Shown here: piece by piece, positions 17,428-26,069 of the stretch | How the letters are laid out: each line of letters opens with the position of its first letter | How positions within the stretch are numbered: the stretch's first letter is position 1 | Assembly: GCF_040932035.1 (NCBI RefSeq) | Contig: NZ_JBFRBB010000005.1 | Span: 248,001-312,000 of the forward strand | Reading direction: 5' to 3' | Source of the DNA: Hoeflea_A sp040932035 | Lineage (GTDB): Bacteria; Pseudomonadota; Alphaproteobacteria; Rhizobiales; Rhizobiaceae | DNA: 64,000 nt | The notes under the pieces: generated by a model | What the model was told of the DNA's origin: nothing | What the model saw: only the letters and a program-made list of their open reading frames with translations | Database searches by the model: none | Translations under genes and position numbers: made by a program

Positions 17428-19731
17428 ATGAGCAAACCAGCAAGCAAACCGAAAAAATCCCGCCTTCGCAAAATCGCCCGCCGCACCTTCCTCATCGGCA
17501 CGGGCGCTGTCGCCGGCGGCCTTGCGGTCGGCTACTATTTCTACCAGCGCGAACACCCCAATCCCCTGCTGGCGGATTTGGACGACGGCGAGGTCTCCTT
17601 CAATCACTATGTGACGGTCGCGCCCGACAATACGATCACGATTATCGTACCGCGGGCGGAGATGGGCCAGGGCGTATCGACAACGCTTGCGGCGCTTGTA
17701 GCCGAGGAGCTTGATGTCGGTCTGGAAGACATCGTGGTCGAGCATGGCCCGGCATCGCCTGCCTATATGAACCAGGCAATGCTGATCGAATCGGCTCCGT
17801 TTCCGACCTTCGACAGGAGCTTTTCCGCCGAGGGCATGCGCAGCGTCATGGAAGTTATTTCCAAGTTCCTGGCATTGCAGGCTACCGGCGGCTCGTCGGC
17901 AACCATCGACGCATTCGAAAAGATGCGCCATGCCGGATGTGCCGCACGCGAAGTGCTGAAACAGGCGGCAGCCGAGAAATTCGGCGTACCGGCATCAACG
18001 CTGGTAACGGAAAATGCAACCGTCACCGATCCCGCCAGCGGCAAGTCGGCGACCTATGGCGAACTGGCAGCGGCCGCGGCCGGCAAGACGCCGCCCGCCG
18101 ATATGGAGCTGCGCGGCCGCTCCGAATGGAAGCTGCTCGGCAAATCCCAGCCACGCACCGATGTCAGAAAAAAGGCGACCGGCGCACCCATCTACGGTGT
18201 CGATGTGGATCTGCCCGACATGCTCTACGCAACGGTCAGGATGAACCCTCGCCTGGGTGGCGCAGTCAATTCCATTGACGCGAGCGATGCCGAAAAGATG
18301 AAGGGCGTCGTCAAGGTCGTTCCGATCGAAAGCCAGACCGGAAACGGTTTCGGGGTCATCGCCGACAACAGCTGGCGGGCTTTCCAGGCCGCCGAGGCTG
18401 TCAAGGCCGATTGGGGTCCGGCGCCCTATCCGGCCGATACGGACGGCATTACCGCCAAGCTGAAGGAAGCGCTCGACGGCGGTGAATACTCTTCATTGCG
18501 CGAGGCCGGCGATGTCGTGACCGCATTTGCCGACGCGCCGAGCGACAACCTTATCGAAGCTGAGTACCAGGTGCCGTTCCTTGCCCATGCCTGCATGGAG
18601 CCGATGAACGCAACGGCCTGGTTCCGGGACGGCAAACTGGATGTGTGGGCACCCAACCAGGCGCCGACGATCCTGCAGGACATCTGCGCATCGACAGCCG
18701 GTATCGACAGCGATCAGGTCAACATCCACACCACCTTCCTCGGCGGCGGCTTCGGCCGGCGCGGCGAGGTTGATTTTCCCATTTATGCGACCAAGCTCGC
18801 CATGGCGGCGGAAGGAAGGCCGGTCAAGGTCACCTGGACCCGCGAGGAAGACACCACGCACGATACCTACCGGCCCGGAGCGGTCAGCCGCTACCGGGCC
18901 GTGCTCGACAATGCCGGAAATCCCAAGGCACTGCACGCAACCGTTGCAGCACCATCGATCATGGCAAGCCTGCTTGGCCGCACCTATCCGAGCCTGCCCG
19001 CCGGTGGACCGGACAAGACGATCATCGAAGGGGCCTACGACCAGCCCTACGACATCGACAACTACCGCATCGACGCCGCCAAGGCGGACCTTTCGATACC
19101 GGTAGGCTTCTGGCGTTCGGTCGGCAACTCCTTCAACCCGTTTATGCAGGAGAGCTTCCTGGATGAGATTGCAGCGAAATCAGGCAAGGATCCGCTGGCT
19201 CTCAGGCTGGAACTGGCCAGCTCCTGGCCGACGGCAACGGGCGTTCTTCAAAGGGTTGGCGACATGGCCCATTGGGGCGAGCCGATGCCGGAAAACCGGG
19301 CACAGGGCGTTGCCTTTGCACTGTCCTTCGGAACCTGGGTCGCGCAGATCGTTCAGGTCAAGGACGAGGACGGTTCGATCCGCATCGAAAAGGTCTGGTG
19401 TGTTGCGGATCCGGGCGAAGTTCTCGACCCCGAAATTTTCAAGGCCCAGATGATGTCGGGCATCGTCTTTGGCCTGTCATCGGCGGTCGGACAGGAGATC
19501 ACCTTCTCCGACGGCATGGTCGAGCAGTCCAACTTCCATGACTATGATGCAATACGGATGAACCAGTGTCCTGACATCGAAGTGGAGGTGCTGGAAAATG
19601 CCGCGCACATGGGTGGCGCCGGGGAGCCCGGCACGCCGCCGTCCATACCCGCCCTCGCCAATGCGGTCTTTGCGCTGACCGGCAAGCGCATCAGGAAACT
19701 CCCGCTGTCGAACGAAGTGGACTTTGTCTAG
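17428..19731 (+). CDS. molybdopterin-binding large subunit, isoquinoline 1-oxidoreductase beta type
   Basis: A 767-residue catalytic subunit of the xanthine oxidase superfamily. The N-terminus has a twin-arginine-like segment (ARRTFLIGTGAVAGGLAVGYYF, about 12-34), suggesting Tat export or a membrane anchor. Molybdopterin-contacting motifs include PRAEMGQGVSTTLAALVAEEL, a GGGFGRR loop and the C-terminal GGAGEPGTPPSIPALANAV with the likely catalytic Glu. It lacks an FAD domain. Natural substrates in this class range from N-heterocycles to aldehydes; which one is unknown. No XdhC-like maturation gene lies nearby. Confidence 0.9.
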   Translation: MSKPASKPKKSRLRKIARRTFLIGTGAVAGGLAVGYYFYQREHPNPLLADLDDGEVSFNHYVTVAPDNTITIIVPRAEMGQGVSTTLAALVAEELDVGLEDIVVEHGPASPAYMNQAMLIESAPFPTFDRSFSAEGMRSVMEVISKFLALQATGGSSATIDAFEKMRHAGCAAREVLKQAAAEKFGVPASTLVTENATVTDPASGKSATYGELAAAAAGKTPPADMELRGRSEWKLLGKSQPRTDVRKKATGAPIYGVDVDLPDMLYATVRMNPRLGGAVNSIDASDAEKMKGVVKVVPIESQTGNGFGVIADNSWRAFQAAEAVKADWGPAPYPADTDGITAKLKEALDGGEYSSLREAGDVVTAFADAPSDNLIEAEYQVPFLAHACMEPMNATAWFRDGKLDVWAPNQAPTILQDICASTAGIDSDQVNIHTTFLGGGFGRRGEVDFPIYATKLAMAAEGRPVKVTWTREEDTTHDTYRPGAVSRYRAVLDNAGNPKALHATVAAPSIMASLLGRTYPSLPAGGPDKTIIEGAYDQPYDIDNYRIDAAKADLSIPVGFWRSVGNSFNPFMQESFLDEIAAKSGKDPLALRLELASSWPTATGVLQRVGDMAHWGEPMPENRAQGVAFALSFGTWVAQIVQVKDEDGSIRIEKVWCVADPGEVLDPEIFKAQMMSGIVFGLSSAVGQEITFSDGMVEQSNFHDYDAIRMNQCPDIEVEVLENAAHMGGAGEPGTPPSIPALANAVFALTGKRIRKLPLSNEVDFV

Positions 19732-19739
19732 AACAGATT

Positions 19740-19769
19740 GACCCGCCCTCAAGGCGGGTCTTTTGTTTT
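19740..19769 (+). terminator. intrinsic terminator of the molybdenum hydroxylase operon
   Basis: GACCCGCC (19740-19747) pairs with GGCGGGTC (19753-19760) around a 5-base loop, followed by TTTTGTTTT. It lies 9 bp after the large-subunit stop. Confidence 0.93.
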
Positions 19770-19776
19770 CGGATGG

Positions 19777-20751
19777 TTACACCGCAGCGAAAGCTCTGTT
19801 TTGCTGTGGATGCGCGGCAGTCACTCCCAGATCGGCCAGTGCAGCGGCAACGGCCGCCTGCGGTTCGGTACACGGCACGGCGCCGATTGCCGCGTCCAGC
19901 GCATGTCCGTCAAGGCTGTGCGGCACTTTCCACAAGTATGCCATCTCGCAGACCTCCCGCAGCATCGGCACCACCAGCGCTCCCGCTTTCAGGAGCGGCC
20001 AGGGAACGCCGGCCCGTTTTAATGGCATATCGGCTGCGGCGTCGCAGTAGCGTTTCAGCTCGTCGCCGGTCATCGTGTGCCCGGGAAACAGAAAGGTTGC
20101 GAACCGCTGCAACTCGCCGGCTTTGCCGGCAAGACGAACAAATGTCTCCGCAAGATCAGGCAGATAGGCCCAGCTGTGCGCAACATCCGGAGGGCCCGGA
20201 TAGGTGAAAACGCCCTTAGCCATCTTCGATGCAATGACAAGATCGAACCAGGACCCGGTGACCGGCCCACCGTAAAAATCTCCGGCGCGCAGCAAGATTG
20301 TCTGGACGCCGTTGCGTTTTGCCCGGTCCTCAAACAGTTCTTCCAGCCGGATGCGGATCAGTCCCTTGCGTGTTTCAGCTTTTTGTTGCGTGTAACTGTG
20401 CACATGAGACGGAATGGTGCGGCCGTAGTTGTAGACATTGCCGGGAAACAGGTGAACCGCACCGTGCTCGCGGGCCGCCGCCATGACATTCTCACCCATC
20501 GGCAGGACAAACCGCTTCCATTGCGTATAGGCCGGGTTAAGCCCGTTGAAAATGAAACCGGCGCCCTGTGTTGCGCGGATCAGGGCCTGCCGGTCCATCG
20601 CATCGGCAGTGCGTTGTTCGATTTCTGCGGCAAGCCCTCGGGCATTGCCTGAACGGGTGACTGCAATCACCCTGTATCCGGAAGCATGAAACGCCTTTGC
20701 AACGGCGTTGGAGAGCCGCCCGTTGGCACCGAGAACCGCGATTGTCTGCAT
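19777..20751 (-). CDS. NAD(P)-dependent epimerase/NmrA-like Rossmann protein
   Basis: A 324-residue atypical short-chain dehydrogenase from ATG 20751, preceded by GGAGAT. The N-terminal nucleotide-binding pattern is IAVLGANGRLSNAVAKAF, followed by VIAVTRSG. A Tyr-x3-Lys active site is not obvious, so it may be a sensor or an unusual oxidoreductase as in NmrA relatives. It is divergent from the LysR gene, which is the likely regulator. Its 3' end abuts the terminator of the hydroxylase operon. The substrate is unknown. Confidence 0.8.
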   Translation of the reverse strand: MQTIAVLGANGRLSNAVAKAFHASGYRVIAVTRSGNARGLAAEIEQRTADAMDRQALIRATQGAGFIFNGLNPAYTQWKRFVLPMGENVMAAAREHGAVHLFPGNVYNYGRTIPSHVHSYTQQKAETRKGLIRIRLEELFEDRAKRNGVQTILLRAGDFYGGPVTGSWFDLVIASKMAKGVFTYPGPPDVAHSWAYLPDLAETFVRLAGKAGELQRFATFLFPGHTMTGDELKRYCDAAADMPLKRAGVPWPLLKAGALVVPMLREVCEMAYLWKVPHSLDGHALDAAIGAVPCTEPQAAVAAALADLGVTAAHPQQNRAFAAV

Positions 20752-20860
20752 TGATCCATCTCCTTCAGAATTGAAAATCATGCCTCGACACTATCGCTTC
20801 ATTATCGTATTTTAAATTGAAGACCATGCATGATTAATATTCAAATATGTATCGAACTAT

Positions 20861-21745
20861 ATGGACTGGAACCTGATTCGAAGCTTTCTCGCGGTGGCGG
20901 AACACGGAACGCTTGCCGCCGCTGCCGACCATCTCGGCGTCAGCCAGCCGACGCTCGGGCGCCATATCGACGCCCTTGAGAATTCGCTCGGCCTCATTCT
21001 GTTCGTACGCGGGCGCAGCGGCATGAGCCTGACCGAGGCGGGCCTGTCGATTGTCGATGACGCAAGGGCCATGCGTGCCGAAGCCGAGCGATTGACGGTC
21101 AAGGCAGCCGGCCGCGCGCAATCCGTCAGCGGAACGGTGCGCATTACCGCAAGCGAGGTTGTCTCAACCTATATTTTGCCCTCAGTTCTCGCAGCGCTTG
21201 GCGATGCGGAACCCGACATTCAGATCGAGCTGGTTCCCAGCAACACCGTTGAAAACCTGTTGAGCCGTGACGCCGATATCGCCGTTCGCATGGTGCGGCC
21301 GTTGCAGAACGACGTAATCGCCCGCAAGACGAATGATCTCGGCATGGGCACCTATGCGCATGAGGATTACCTTGCGCGCCACGGCACGCCCGCCAGCGCG
21401 GATGAGCTCTTTCAACACCGGCTTATCGGAATGGACCGGTCGAGCCTGATCATTGATGGCATGGCGGATATGGGCATCCGGGCGCAAAGAACCTCCTTTG
21501 CCATGCGCACCGATGATCAGGTGGCCTATGTGGAGCTGATCAAGGCCGCAGCCGGGATCGGCTTTGCCGCCCATTTTTTGGCCCATGGCCACCCGGGAAT
21601 GCGCCGCATTCTTCCCGAAATAGAGATTCCCGCGCTGCCGATCTGGCTTGCATCGCATCAGGAACTGCGCACCAGTCAACGCATCCGGCGTGTGATGGAT
21701 TTTCTTCACGAACATATCAGCGCGCTGCCGCTCAACGCTGTGTGA
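20861..21745 (+). CDS. LysR-family transcriptional regulator
   Basis: A 294-residue regulator. The N-terminal winged helix-turn-helix is MDWNLIRSFLAVAEHGTLAAAADHLGVSQPTLGRHI, followed by the linker helix and a type 2 periplasmic-binding-like effector domain (VRITASEVVSTYILPSVLAAL). It is divergent from the NmrA-like gene across 109 AT-rich bases, including the imperfect dyad TTCA-N16-TGAA, a plausible LysR site. The effector is unknown. Confidence 0.92.
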   Translation: MDWNLIRSFLAVAEHGTLAAAADHLGVSQPTLGRHIDALENSLGLILFVRGRSGMSLTEAGLSIVDDARAMRAEAERLTVKAAGRAQSVSGTVRITASEVVSTYILPSVLAALGDAEPDIQIELVPSNTVENLLSRDADIAVRMVRPLQNDVIARKTNDLGMGTYAHEDYLARHGTPASADELFQHRLIGMDRSSLIIDGMADMGIRAQRTSFAMRTDDQVAYVELIKAAAGIGFAAHFLAHGHPGMRRILPEIEIPALPIWLASHQELRTSQRIRRVMDFLHEHISALPLNAV

Positions 21746-21859
21746 TGCACTGCCAATTTATGATTGCCGGTGTTGCAATATTTCAATCGGCAGGCGACTA
21801 TGGCGCGCGGCCTGCAACGGTGCGTCGGTAACAGGGATCCTACAAGGGGAGGCGGCTCA

Positions 21860-22303
21860 ATGCACTTGGTTGACTGGACATTGACCGGGTATGATTACCT
21901 GACCTTCCTCTTCCTGCTCGTCCTCATCATCGCATTTTTTTATATCCTCATTCAGCTCGGCAGCCTGCCCGGCAAGATAGCCGAGAGAAGGAACCACCCG
22001 CACGCTGAAGCGGTCAAGATTATCGGCTGGATCGGCCTGTTTACCGTATTTCCCTGGATTCACGCCATCATCTGGGCACTGCACGAAGCAACCCTCGTCG
22101 ATGTCCGCTCCATGCCCGACAGCGATTCGGATCTGGATGTGCAAAAGGCTTCCGTCTACGGAATTCCGCTTCCCGGGGGCCCGGCGAAACGGGTTGTAAC
22201 AAGGGATGGACCTTCGGGAGACGACATCCGGGAAAACAACAATGGAGACGAGACGCAGCAATCCGCCGAAAGCAGTTCCGACAAACCCGACAAACCGGCA
22301 TAG
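21860..22303 (+). CDS. DUF3302 (YiaW-like) inner membrane protein
   Basis: A 147-residue membrane protein from ATG 21860, preceded by GGGGAGGCGG. Two transmembrane helices are visible (about 12-33 and 52-72), with a short basic loop between them. The cytosolic tail is polar and acidic, rich in Asp, Ser and Gln (SSSDKPDKPA at the end). This matches the DUF3302/YiaW family as I know it, which in enterobacteria is encoded beside the HlyD-like yiaV; the same pairing occurs here (12-bp gap). It may be the inner-membrane partner of the adaptor that follows, though no transport function is proved. Confidence 0.78.
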   Translation: MHLVDWTLTGYDYLTFLFLLVLIIAFFYILIQLGSLPGKIAERRNHPHAEAVKIIGWIGLFTVFPWIHAIIWALHEATLVDVRSMPDSDSDLDVQKASVYGIPLPGGPAKRVVTRDGPSGDDIRENNNGDETQQSAESSSDKPDKPA

Positions 22304-22315
22304 CGGGGTAGGTGG

Positions 22316-23461
22316 ATGTTTGTAGCGATCGGTATTGTCGTAGCCTATATCGTCTTTGTCTGGCTCGTATTTTTCCGGTTTCGTCTGCTGAAGTTCAATA
22401 TCGTCTGGGGCATCGTCGGCTTCTGGGTAGGCGTCCATCTTCTGCTGATATTCCTTGTGGCGCTGCGGTTTTTCCAGCCCTTTTCGCTGGACAGCCACGT
22501 CGTGCGCCCGACCATTCAGCTCGTTCCCAGGCTGACGCAGCCGACCATCCTGAAGGAAGTACTCGTCACCGCCAATCAGCAGGTCAAGGCCGGCGACGTT
22601 CTCTACCAGTTCGACAAGACGATCTATGAGGCCAATGTGGCAACGGATCAGGCCAATCTCGTCCAGGCGCAGCAGAACGCCAAGATCCTCGATACCGATG
22701 TTGAACTTGCCAACGACGCGCTCGCCGAAGCCGTCGCCAACCAGACCTATGCGCAGGAAGAGGTCAATCGCTATACCGACCTCGTGCCCAAGGGTGGCGC
22801 GCGTCAGGAAACGCTCGACAAATGGACGCAGCAACTGGCCGCCGCAAACGCCCAGGTCGCCGAAGCCCAGGCCAATGTGCAGAAGGCGGAGCTTGCCCGC
22901 GACGCCAAGGTCGACGGCGTCAACGCGCAAGTCGTCAGCGCCGAGGCGCAGCTTAAAAAATCGCAGTACTATCTCGAACAGACCACCCTGCGGGCACCCG
23001 AAGACGGGGTTGTCATCACCCAGCAGGCCCGTCCCGGACTTGTCGTCGGCAACCGGCGCATTGCCGCACTTGCGGTGCTGGTCGCCGATGCCGACCCTTA
23101 CCTGCTTGCAACCTACTATCAGGAACATCTGAAGTTCGTGGAACCCGGCCAGGAAGTGGAAGTGGCGCTCGACATCTATCCCGGTCAGATCTTCAAGGGC
23201 AGCGTCGAGGCTGTCTGGTGGGGCACCGGCCAGGGTCAGATCAAGCCGAGTGGCAATGTTCCGGCTTTCCGGCTGCCGAAGCTGCAGGGCCGTATCGCAG
23301 TCCAGATCAAGGTTGACGACCCCAATCTGAAACGGCTGCCGGCCGGTGTGCACGGAGCGGCCGCAATCTATACCGGCCTTGGAAAAGGATTTGCGCCCTT
23401 GCGCCGAATCAACATTCGGCTCTACAGCTGGGCCAACTTCCTGTTCCCATTGGATCTGTAA
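22316..23461 (+). CDS. HlyD-family membrane fusion (periplasmic adaptor) protein, YiaV-like
   Basis: A 381-residue periplasmic adaptor. Unlike most adaptors it begins with two hydrophobic segments (about 1-22 and 31-57), as in YiaV-like members. A biotinyl-lipoyl half-motif (VTANQQVKAGDVLYQFD) precedes a long coiled-coil hairpin (about 105-215, rich in Ala, Gln and Glu), followed by the second lipoyl half (TLRAPEDGVVITQQARPG) and a beta-barrel domain. It would bridge an inner-membrane component and the outer-membrane channel encoded 2 bp downstream. No ABC, RND or MFS pump gene lies in this operon. Confidence 0.88.
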   Translation: MFVAIGIVVAYIVFVWLVFFRFRLLKFNIVWGIVGFWVGVHLLLIFLVALRFFQPFSLDSHVVRPTIQLVPRLTQPTILKEVLVTANQQVKAGDVLYQFDKTIYEANVATDQANLVQAQQNAKILDTDVELANDALAEAVANQTYAQEEVNRYTDLVPKGGARQETLDKWTQQLAAANAQVAEAQANVQKAELARDAKVDGVNAQVVSAEAQLKKSQYYLEQTTLRAPEDGVVITQQARPGLVVGNRRIAALAVLVADADPYLLATYYQEHLKFVEPGQEVEVALDIYPGQIFKGSVEAVWWGTGQGQIKPSGNVPAFRLPKLQGRIAVQIKVDDPNLKRLPAGVHGAAAIYTGLGKGFAPLRRINIRLYSWANFLFPLDL

Positions 23462-23463
23462 TC

Positions 23464-25056
23464 ATGGCGGGTGTGCTTGGAAAATTCAGCCTGGGCTCCG
23501 GACACATAATAACCGTCGCGGCCACGGCACTGACCGGTCTTTTGTTGGCCGGATGCATGGTGGGCCCGGATTTCGAACGGCCCGAAGCACCCTATCTGGG
23601 AAGCTGGAGCAAGGGCGCGGGTTTGCCTGTCGACAGCAAAACCGGCTTCACCACCCGCAGCCAGGCGGTCAACAACTGGTGGACCCTGTTCAAGGATCCG
23701 GCTCTGACATCGCTGATCGACGAAGCATACAAGCAAAATGTGTTGCTTGAGGCTGCCGGCGTTCGGGTCTACCAGGCACGTGCGCAGCTCGGTATTGCCA
23801 AGGGCGAGCTTTTTCCGCAACAGCAGCAGGTCGGCGCAGGCGTCGAATCCGTCCAGCTCAGCGAAAACGAACCGCTCGTGCGCGATATCCAGCAGTTCAT
23901 CCCGCTCGATCCGAACTTTACCCGCTATAGCACCGGCTTCGACGCCGGCTGGGAAATCGACCTGTGGGGCAAGATCCGCCGCGACGTGCAGTCGGCGCGG
24001 GCAAACCTCCTCTATCAGATCGCCAGCTACGACGATGCTCTCGTCACGCTGACCGGCGATATCGCTGCAACCTATGTGACCATCCGCGAACTGCAGGGCC
24101 TCATCGCCATCACCCGCAGGAACCTCGCATTGCAGAAAGAGAGCCTCGATATCGCCAAGGTCAAGCTTGAAGGCGGAACCACGACGAGGCTCGATGTCGA
24201 CGAGGCAACGGCATCCTACAACAGCACGCTGGCAACGCTGCCCGGTTATGAGGCTGAGCTTGCACAGGCCATGAACGCCATGAGCGTGCTTTTGGGAGAA
24301 ACCCCTGGAAAGGTTGCGCCGCGGCTGAAGAAATACAAGCGGCTTCCGCGCGTGCCGGCCACCGTGGCCGTGGGCGTTCCCGCCGACATGCTGCGACGCC
24401 GGCCCGATATCAGAGCTGCGGAATATATGGCCGCCGCCCAGTCGGCACAGATCGGTGTGGCAAAAGCCGATCTCTACCCGGCATTCACCATCTCCGGCGC
24501 CGTGGGCCTGAAGGCCAGCGATTTCAGCGGCCTTTTCAATACACGCAGCTTCGAGGGTTTCATCAACCCTGCCTTTTCCTGGAACTTTCTCAACTATGGC
24601 CGCATACAAAACAATGTGCGTGTTCAGGACGCGGAATTCCAGGAAACACTGCTGCAATACAAGAACACCGTGCTCAACGCCTATTCGGAGGTCGAAACCG
24701 CACTGGTCGCGTTTGTAAAGTCGAAAAAGCAGGCCGTTTACCTGTCCCGCAGCGTCGCGGCGTCCAAAAGCGCCGAAGCCGAGGTGCTTGAACAGTACCG
24801 GGACGGCACCGCCAGCTACGACCGTGTTCTCGATGCGCAACGGTCGCTGCTCAATTCGGAAGCCCGCCTGCTGGCAGCGCGCGCAAATGTCCTGACCAAC
24901 CTGATCTCTGTCTACAAGGGTCTGGCAGGCGGATGGATTCCGCCAAACGTCAAGGGCTTCATCAGCGACAAGACCCGGACCCAGATGGAGGACCGCACCA
25001 ATTGGGGCCGGCTGCTTGAAAAGCCGGTTGAACCGAAGGCGACGCCGACCCAGTGA
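23464..25056 (+). CDS. outer-membrane efflux lipoprotein, NodT/TolC family
   Basis: A 530-residue outer-membrane channel. The signal peptide ends in lipobox LAGC (Cys in LLLAGCMVGPDF), followed by the RND outer-membrane lipoprotein start (PDFERPEAPY). Two outer-membrane efflux repeats are present, with family landmarks GWEIDLWGKIRRDVQSARA, DEATASYNSTLATLP and ADMLRRRPDIRAAEY. Its start is 2 bp after the adaptor stop. It would supply the exit channel for the adaptor and an as yet unidentified inner-membrane partner. Confidence 0.92.
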   Translation: MAGVLGKFSLGSGHIITVAATALTGLLLAGCMVGPDFERPEAPYLGSWSKGAGLPVDSKTGFTTRSQAVNNWWTLFKDPALTSLIDEAYKQNVLLEAAGVRVYQARAQLGIAKGELFPQQQQVGAGVESVQLSENEPLVRDIQQFIPLDPNFTRYSTGFDAGWEIDLWGKIRRDVQSARANLLYQIASYDDALVTLTGDIAATYVTIRELQGLIAITRRNLALQKESLDIAKVKLEGGTTTRLDVDEATASYNSTLATLPGYEAELAQAMNAMSVLLGETPGKVAPRLKKYKRLPRVPATVAVGVPADMLRRRPDIRAAEYMAAAQSAQIGVAKADLYPAFTISGAVGLKASDFSGLFNTRSFEGFINPAFSWNFLNYGRIQNNVRVQDAEFQETLLQYKNTVLNAYSEVETALVAFVKSKKQAVYLSRSVAASKSAEAEVLEQYRDGTASYDRVLDAQRSLLNSEARLLAARANVLTNLISVYKGLAGGWIPPNVKGFISDKTRTQMEDRTNWGRLLEKPVEPKATPTQ

Positions 25057-25126
25057 TGAAGCGCAGGCAGCAATTGGCATACGGCACAGGAAGGATCGGT
25101 GAGCATCACCTGCCGGCGCGCATTCC

Positions 25127-26062
25127 ATGAACACGTTTGTCATCATCAATCCGCGCGCGGGAAGCGGCCGCACCGGCCGGCGCTGGCCGGAGATTTCCAA
25201 CAGGCTTGCCCGCGGGATTGGGCCTTTCGACCATGCATTCACCACCGGCAACGGCGATGCCACCAGACTTGCAAGCACCGCTCTGGATCGGGGCGCAAAC
25301 CTTATTATCGCGGTCGGCGGCGACGGCACGGTCAGCGAGGTCGTCAACGGTTTCATGGATGACGGCGCCAATGTCAGGGAGGGATGCGCATTCGCCGCTA
25401 TCAGTGCCGGAACAGGGGCTGATTTTGCCCGCAGCCTTGCGACCCGAAATGACGGGCACGATGCGGTCGCCGATATCGCATCGGGCAAGGAGCGGCGCAT
25501 CGATCTTGGACGCGTCACCTATACCAACAATGATGGAAAAACCGCCAGGCGGCTGTTCATCAACATTGCCAGTATGGGCCTATCCGGTGAGGTCGACCGG
25601 GCGGTCAACGCCGAACGGATGACCGGTCTGCTGCCCGGCAAAGCAGCCTATTACATCGCCACACTCGGCGCGCTGCTGCGGCACCGCAGCAAAATGCTGC
25701 GGTTGGTCATCGATGAAAGGGAGGAACTGACGGTCGATACGACGATGGCGGCCATTGCCAATGGTCAGTATTTCGGCGGCGGCATGCGCGTCGCACCATA
25801 CGCCTCGCTGCATAGCGGCGAATTCGAGATCATCATTCTGCGTGGCGGCTCGAAACTGACCCTGATAAAGGACATGACGCAGGTCTACCGCGGCGCCCAT
25901 ATGGATCATCCGATGATCATCGCCCGCACCGGCCGCCATGTGACCGCCGAGGTTGTTGATGATCGCGGCGGAAAAGTCCCGCTCGATATAGACGGCGAAT
26001 CGCCGGGATATCTGAAAGCGACTTTCGAAATCCTGCCCGGCGCACTGACCCTGCGGCAGTAG
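25127..26062 (+). CDS. diacylglycerol/sphingosine kinase-family lipid kinase
   Basis: A 311-residue cytosolic lipid kinase of the YegS/DgkB type. The nucleotide-binding motifs are VIINPRAGSGRTGRR and IIAVGGDGTVSEVVNGF, followed by AISAGTGADFARSL and, near the end, LDIDGESPGY. It phosphorylates a lipid or lipid-like alcohol; diacylglycerol is one candidate. It lies 70 bp after the outer-membrane channel on the same strand and so may belong to the same transcript, which would link the export genes to lipid metabolism (inference). It is convergent with the MFS gene across 7 bp. Confidence 0.88.
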   Translation: MNTFVIINPRAGSGRTGRRWPEISNRLARGIGPFDHAFTTGNGDATRLASTALDRGANLIIAVGGDGTVSEVVNGFMDDGANVREGCAFAAISAGTGADFARSLATRNDGHDAVADIASGKERRIDLGRVTYTNNDGKTARRLFINIASMGLSGEVDRAVNAERMTGLLPGKAAYYIATLGALLRHRSKMLRLVIDEREELTVDTTMAAIANGQYFGGGMRVAPYASLHSGEFEIIILRGGSKLTLIKDMTQVYRGAHMDHPMIIARTGRHVTAEVVDDRGGKVPLDIDGESPGYLKATFEILPGALTLRQ

Positions 26063-26069
26063 AGCGGGC

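Noticed and set aside
21857..23353. 498-codon minus-strand frame opposite the DUF3302 and HlyD-type genes
   Set aside because: It spans two well-supported genes and has no start signal.
23422..25518. 698-codon minus-strand frame opposite the NodT-type gene
   Set aside because: Same effect; the plus-strand product has lipobox and channel signatures, the minus frame has Arg/Pro-rich, non-globular content.
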